From assembly GCA_023101725.1 (NCBI GenBank), contig JALJCO010003429.1, positions 62,001 through 126,000 of the forward strand: 64,000 bases of DNA, given 5' to 3'. Below are positions 59,061-64,000 of the stretch, piece by piece. Position numbers and translations under genes: made by a program. Source of the DNA: Atherinomorus stipes. Lineage: Eukaryota; Chordata; Actinopteri; Atheriniformes; Atherinidae. The notes beneath the pieces are model-generated. The model was not told the DNA's origin. It made no database searches and was given only the letters and a program-made list of their open reading frames with translations. The stretch's first letter is position 1. The number at the start of each line of letters is the position of its first letter.

Positions 59061-62000
59061 CGACTCTGATCTCATCATGAGTCGCTCTTCAGCTGTGGCT
59101 CGTTAACTGATAGCGCCATCTAATGATCCTTTCCGAAATGCCAAAGTTGATTTCTACACTTTAAAAAGCGTCTAAATCCCCTAGCCTGTCATTTATTCGG
59201 GATGAATTGATCCTTTCTCAAGCTAGAGACAATTATTCATCATAACACAAATTTGAAGGGCTCCTGGAAATCCAATCGCACCAGATTCAATCTGATCCTT
59301 TCACTTGCTGCCATAAGGTAAAGAATAAATAGAGTTCTCTGCGACAGAGTAACTATGATAAAATGGATTCAGATGTGCCCACACAGTGAAGGGAATCATA
59401 TCAAAGCTATTTCAGTATGGATGCCCTGCAGAATTTCTTTACATAGCATATCTCCTCTGTTAGCTGAGGGAAATGTGATATGGCGCAGGAAAGCATCCAA
59501 AAATATAAAGAACATGATTAAGTGCGTTAAAATGAGAGACCCCTCCAGGAAGTTCTTCTACAGAAATAAACAAACTCCTGAAGCGCTGAAGTGGAAGTCC
59601 TTATTAATCATCTTAAAGGGAGATGTTGCTTTTCAACAAACATTTATTGTTTGTTTTCTGCTGATTGGGGCACACAGAAGTTATCAAGCGCCATTAAATC
59701 ACGCAGTCTTTCCAGAGGGACGTTTTCAGCTGTCAGCACCTGGACAGCTCCAGCCTGCAGACGGACTGCAGCTCAGCAGCGACACCCAGCGGTCAAACAC
59801 AGAACAGACACACAAAAGGAGGAGGTCAAAGTTCGGCTGATTAATTAATTAATTTGATTGTTTTAAGCTTTTTCTCGTGTGAATTTTATTTTAATGCTGA
59901 TAATATGAAAACATTGCCACGAGGAAACTGTCAGTCTTCACTTTGTAGATTAGCTTTCTTTTGTGCTTTCTTTAAAGAATATATTGACTTTAAAACATCA
60001 ACTTTAAATGAAAATTTAAATAGCCTAATGTTTTCATTTCACATTTATGTAAAATGTGAAATATATAAAAAAAATGCCTGTAATTTTTGTCTTTTTAAAC
60101 AGTATCAAAACACTGAATTTTGATACATGAAAAGGCTGCACTTTCAAAACATTGCTTATTATTCAACAAATATTTACTGCTGATTAATGAACCAATAATT
60201 GTTAACCATTTGATAAAATCTGGTAGTTATTTTGCATTTTAACTTCAAGGTTAATGGGTTATTCTGCTTTCATTATTGTTTTTGTATTTGCATTTTCTCC
60301 AGCTTAGTCATAAACTAAGGAAGGACAAAGAAAAGTCATCAATGAAAAAATAAATATCAAACCATCAAAGGTCCTCCATGAAAATATCTCTTTTGCACAG
60401 AGAGCAGCTGCATCCTCAATTACCATGGCAACAGCTTTTATTAAGTTTGGTCCGTGCAATGTCTGATGCTGCAGAGTAGACAGTATGTGTGTACTTTCTA
60501 TAGAAACTAATACAACTTTTATCTTTTCATTGGAAAGTACAAACTTTCTACTTTATTTATTAAGCAATTTCCAATAAGAAATTATTTACAGAAGAGGAAA
60601 GATGTAAATAATAAAGACATGTAAAACACTATTTGTAAAGAGCAGGATCACTTTCTTAAATGAGTTTCATTATTGTTAAAAGCTTATTTGATAGAGTAAC
60701 TATTATTGATTTCTTTGTACCATTTAGTATATGATGCTACTGATGGGTTTAAAGTGCATTTCGGCTTGTGAGAACTCCATAGCAACGCTAAGTTTGCTGC
60801 GGCTGATTCAGATCTTTGTTGCGGTCTTGCAGGTCTGGAACAGAGAGCAGTTGTCTCCAGAGATAAGAGATGACAAGATGTCCACTTCAAGTTTACAAAT
60901 GAATGACTGGGAACATCATGTCCTAGTTTGAAAGACAAGGTGCATTAGCATAAAAGAAAATATCCTTTAATGGAAGCCAACTTTAGGAATATTTGTGGAG
61001 TGATTAGAGAGCTGTTTTGGTGCGTATAAGCAGAGACTGTTGGATAAAAACTCCACATCCCAAAAGTTCAATCTGTCTTATACAGTACTGTTCTTTTGCT
61101 GTAGAAAATTGACTGTCTGAGATCTGCCCTGATATGAAAAAGCAGGTCCTTCTGAAGAAGAATGTGAGGCCCTGAGCTTGGTAATAATCAGACCTTCCAG
61201 TATAGCTTGATTGAAAGTCTTTGTTAGCGTTTTAATAAAGCAGAGACAGAAAAGAAATCAAAGTATGAAACGAGCCTGAAGCTGTTGGACATGAAAGAAA
61301 AGGTGAAATTCTAAAAGAGAGGCACTTGCTGAGAACATATGTTCAACATCATATTTGTAAATGGAAATATTTCATAACTCTATTTCTTATTGTTGGAGGA
61401 AATTAAACTCAACCTTGGTAAGATCAACATTTTGAGAGATAGCGTTCTGCTCAGTAGAACCTGTTTGCTTTTCACATCCTCCCAATGAGGACATGAATCA
61501 TCCTGATGTTCACAGAGTTTCACCAAGGACACTAACCAGCAGCTTCCTCCTGGGATATCTCACACACTCTCCTCCTTCATTTCCTCCATTTTATTTCCTT
61601 TCTGTTAATGTTTTTGCCTCCTTCCACTCTGCAGTCTTTTTCCCTGTCCCATTTTTATTCTCACTCCGAGCCATCTTCTTCTTCTTCTCCTTGACCTCTT
61701 CACTACTGCATAATCAAAAGTTTTTGCTATTCAGCCTTTTGTATCTGTATTTTAATCTCTCCATCTTTCTCACTGTTTGACAACTTATTTCATAAGTACA
61801 TCAACTTTCAGCTATGCTTTTCTCTGCCTCCAGTTTGCTTTTGACTTTAACGAGCATCACCTCCATTGAAAGTTAAGCAGTTAAATAAATAAAATAAAGT
61901 TAAATAAAAAGTTAAATAAAGTTAAATAAGAAAACTGTTAAAAGCAAAAAAAAAAAAAAAAAAAAAAGTTACATGTAGAAAACATGGGAATAAAATCAAA

Positions 62001-62383
62001 TGTACTGAGCTGAAGAGCTGTATTCGGAGTAAAAATGGAGTCAATCTGTACTGAATATTTATTACATGTATATTCAGTTTTTCTGTTTATCTGCCAGAAG
62101 AAATCTGTGCAGAAAAATCAAGGCTGAGCACAGCTGAACTTTTTCTGTGGATCATCGCTGTAAGCACATGAAAGACAAATGTAGTGCCTTGAAAACTTCT
62201 TCACCCCTTTAGCATTTTTCTTACAGTGCTGCTATTGGTTTTGGGATTAAAATGAACTTATGCAGGCTTCGTATCATTTGGTGAACAGAACTTTCATTGG
62301 AGGGCAGAAAAATATTGGCAATTGTAAAACTATCATAAAACACACACAGAGATACACAAAGAAAATAATAAAACAAGTAGGGC

Positions 62384-62490
62384 TAGCATAAACTATCATT
62401 TTTTAAACAATCTATCGATTATTTTTTCAATGCATTAATTAATCTAACAATTCACTTTATCAGTTTGATGCGATTATTGATTATCTCCCT
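62384..62490. mobile_element. hAT-type terminal fragment (TAGGGCT...AATCGATTA-like)
   Basis: TAGGGCTAGCATAAACTATC followed by AATCTATCGATTATTTTTTC resembles the end of the abundant fish hAT with alternating ATCGATTA motifs. A similar motif set (TCAATTAATCAATCGATTAC) occurs at 23000-23065. Only one end is seen at each place. Confidence 0.45.
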
Positions 62491-64000
62491 ATAAATTGAC
62501 TGAGAGTAATTTATACATGTTCATATACTGTATATATCTGAAACGAAAAAAGAACATGAATAAAACAGGCAGTGGTACAGTAGCTGGCAACCTGTCGGAG
62601 TCCTTCCTGAACCATGGGGATTTAAGATTTATGTTAAAAACACACAGGCCTAGCTGACTGGGGGAAAAACCATCTTTTAATTCTTCATTCACATTAAAAT
62701 AATAATTTTAAAAAAGTCACCAAAAATACTTTGAGTTATTGAGATGATATAGTATGTAAATTTGGAGGCTGTAAGCTAATACAGAAAGTGTTTTTCAACA
62801 CAAAAATAATGAAATAAACATTCAGAATTTGGCATTTATTTTGAACATAGGTCTAGTATCCTGAAAACGTGCATCTTCAATCTGTTAATGCTTAATATGG
62901 ATTCCAATCACTTGGAAATTAAATGAAAAATACTTTATCACAGAATTCCAAGATATCACAGACAGATGAAACACTAGCATGAGGTTGAGAATATCTTTTC
63001 GTTTGGAATGTCATGGCTTACACCAAAGGATTTTCACTGTCGACTTAAGATTGAAGGTCTTTAGTAAATCTCAGGAGTTTTACTGGAGTCCCGGCGCGCC
63101 CCCGCAGCCTCGATCGTCAAGTTTGAGATGGTAATCTGCGCTGATTTATAGCAATCTCTTCCAGTCTTGGATTTGTGACAATATCAAACATGTCTGATAT
63201 TATTGCAAGTCGTAGTGACGCAACACAATCGATCACAGTCACAGTCAGATGATCTCTGACGGCAGCGGAAACAGGTCCAACCTCTGGAACCGTCAATACT
63301 CAGAGCACTAGTGTAGCCAGAAAAAAGATATTAAGTGTGCACCAGCAAATACTGGGTGTGTCAAATGTATTTTCAACAGTGTTACACCTCCACGAACATT
63401 CAAAAGACTGTATCTCTCTTAAGTACAACGTTATGAACATAAAACATCTCCACAGATGTGTGCGTTCTGTTGTAATAGTCACCAGTAGTTTACAGCAGGT
63501 CACACATGTGACATGCTTTCAAATAAATCAATAAAGTTCCCGAATAGAAAGAGCATACTTTGCAATCTCAAAAAAAAAACCAAACAAACAAACTAACAGT
63601 CATTGCAGCCCAACAAGACCAACATAGTGAAATATAACACACTCATGCGCGTGGAGCCATAACTTATCCATTACGCATTATGCATGATCAACAGTTGTTT
63701 AACCATCTGAACACAGTTGTCGGGCTTCGCAACAGAATAAAAGACACAACCACATTGTAGTTTACCTGTGCGCATGCTGAGCAGGAAGGGGAAGATGGCG
63801 GCTTGGCATGCCCTCCGTTGCATACCTTGCCACAATCAGTCCAGTTTCTCCGCGAGCTCTTTTTCAAAGACGAGCAGGAGATGCTGTCCAGCCTCTCTGT
63901 GAGCATTGCTCTGCTGGTGGATTTACATAACGTTCCGCAGCGCAACTTGGAACAGGCAGTGTTACCTGAATGCGCAGTAAACAGTCCATGTTGGGAAAAA

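Larger units (their letters stand above)
58742..64000. other. 5' flank of mgat5b
   Basis: About 5.3 kb upstream of the start codon. It holds the CpG-rich block, a poly-A tract at about 61947-61967 preceded by a TTAAATAAAG-like short tandem array (about 61880-61935), a hAT-type end near 62384-62490 and a GC-richer segment at 63760-63970. The long open frame at 59355-59840 resembles nothing I know. Confidence 0.5.

Noticed and set aside
59355..59840. 161-codon open frame upstream of mgat5b
   Set aside because: The longest open frame in the window, but with no recognisable domain, no splice or promoter context, and composition like neighbouring non-coding DNA.
1..64000. CRISPR array, operons, tRNA or rRNA genes
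   Set aside because: No regularly spaced repeats, no compact gene strings with ribosome-binding sites, and no cloverleaf or rRNA signature was seen on either strand.

Overview
The window is AT-rich, repeat-dense vertebrate nuclear DNA, most likely from a teleost fish, probably a percomorph. The evidence is GT-AG introns of up to about 14 kb, exons reading as a vertebrate brain-type glycosyltransferase, and many fish-type repeats: hAT deletion derivatives with 8-bp target duplications, Tc1/mariner relics, LINE reverse-transcriptase fragments, a solo LTR, and ATCC and TA microsatellites. I see no prokaryotic-style operon, CRISPR array, tRNA or rRNA.

One protein-coding gene is supported: mgat5b (alpha-1,6-mannosylglycoprotein 6-beta-N-acetylglucosaminyltransferase B, also GnT-IX or GnT-Vb) on the minus strand. 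Eight coding exons run from the start codon at 58741 to a donor at 9915/9914: 58674-58741, 57252-57364, 43263-43407, 31606-31715, 25402-25475, 24441-24608, 13302-13466 and 9915-10084. They join in one frame to give 337 complete codons plus two bases: the cytosolic tail, signal anchor, stem and start of the catalytic region. The rest of the catalytic domain is not in the window and must lie beyond base 1. Other positions are introns or the 5' flank.

Region by region: 1-9.9 kb is intron 8, with three inverted-repeat elements near its left end, a repeat tail, a 29-bp-arm hairpin and an ATCC microsatellite. 10.1-13.3 kb (intron 7) is plain. 13.5-24.4 kb (intron 6) is a repeat cluster: Tc1 tails, a decayed LINE, a solo LTR and a broken inverted second copy, a young hAT derivative keeping only the transposase C-terminus, and a GC-rich LTR-like block. 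25.5-31.6 kb (intron 4) holds two inverted-repeat elements and a LINE split by a hAT element, ending about 17 bases from the exon 4 donor. 31.7-43.3 kb (intron 3) holds a hAT derivative with a damaged BED zinc finger, a mariner-type MITE and a 2-kb hAT. 43.4-57.3 kb (intron 2) holds a second mariner MITE, another interrupted LINE, LINE/SINE-like tails, a decayed DNA transposon and a long TA tract. 58.7-59.1 kb is the CpG-rich 5' end of mgat5b. 59.1-64 kb is upstream flank with a possible distal first exon near 63.8-64.0 kb.

I found no convincing new multi-gene system. The most notable observations are the nested transposons, especially the composite beside the exon 4 splice donor, and several hAT derivatives that keep opposite ends of a transposase.
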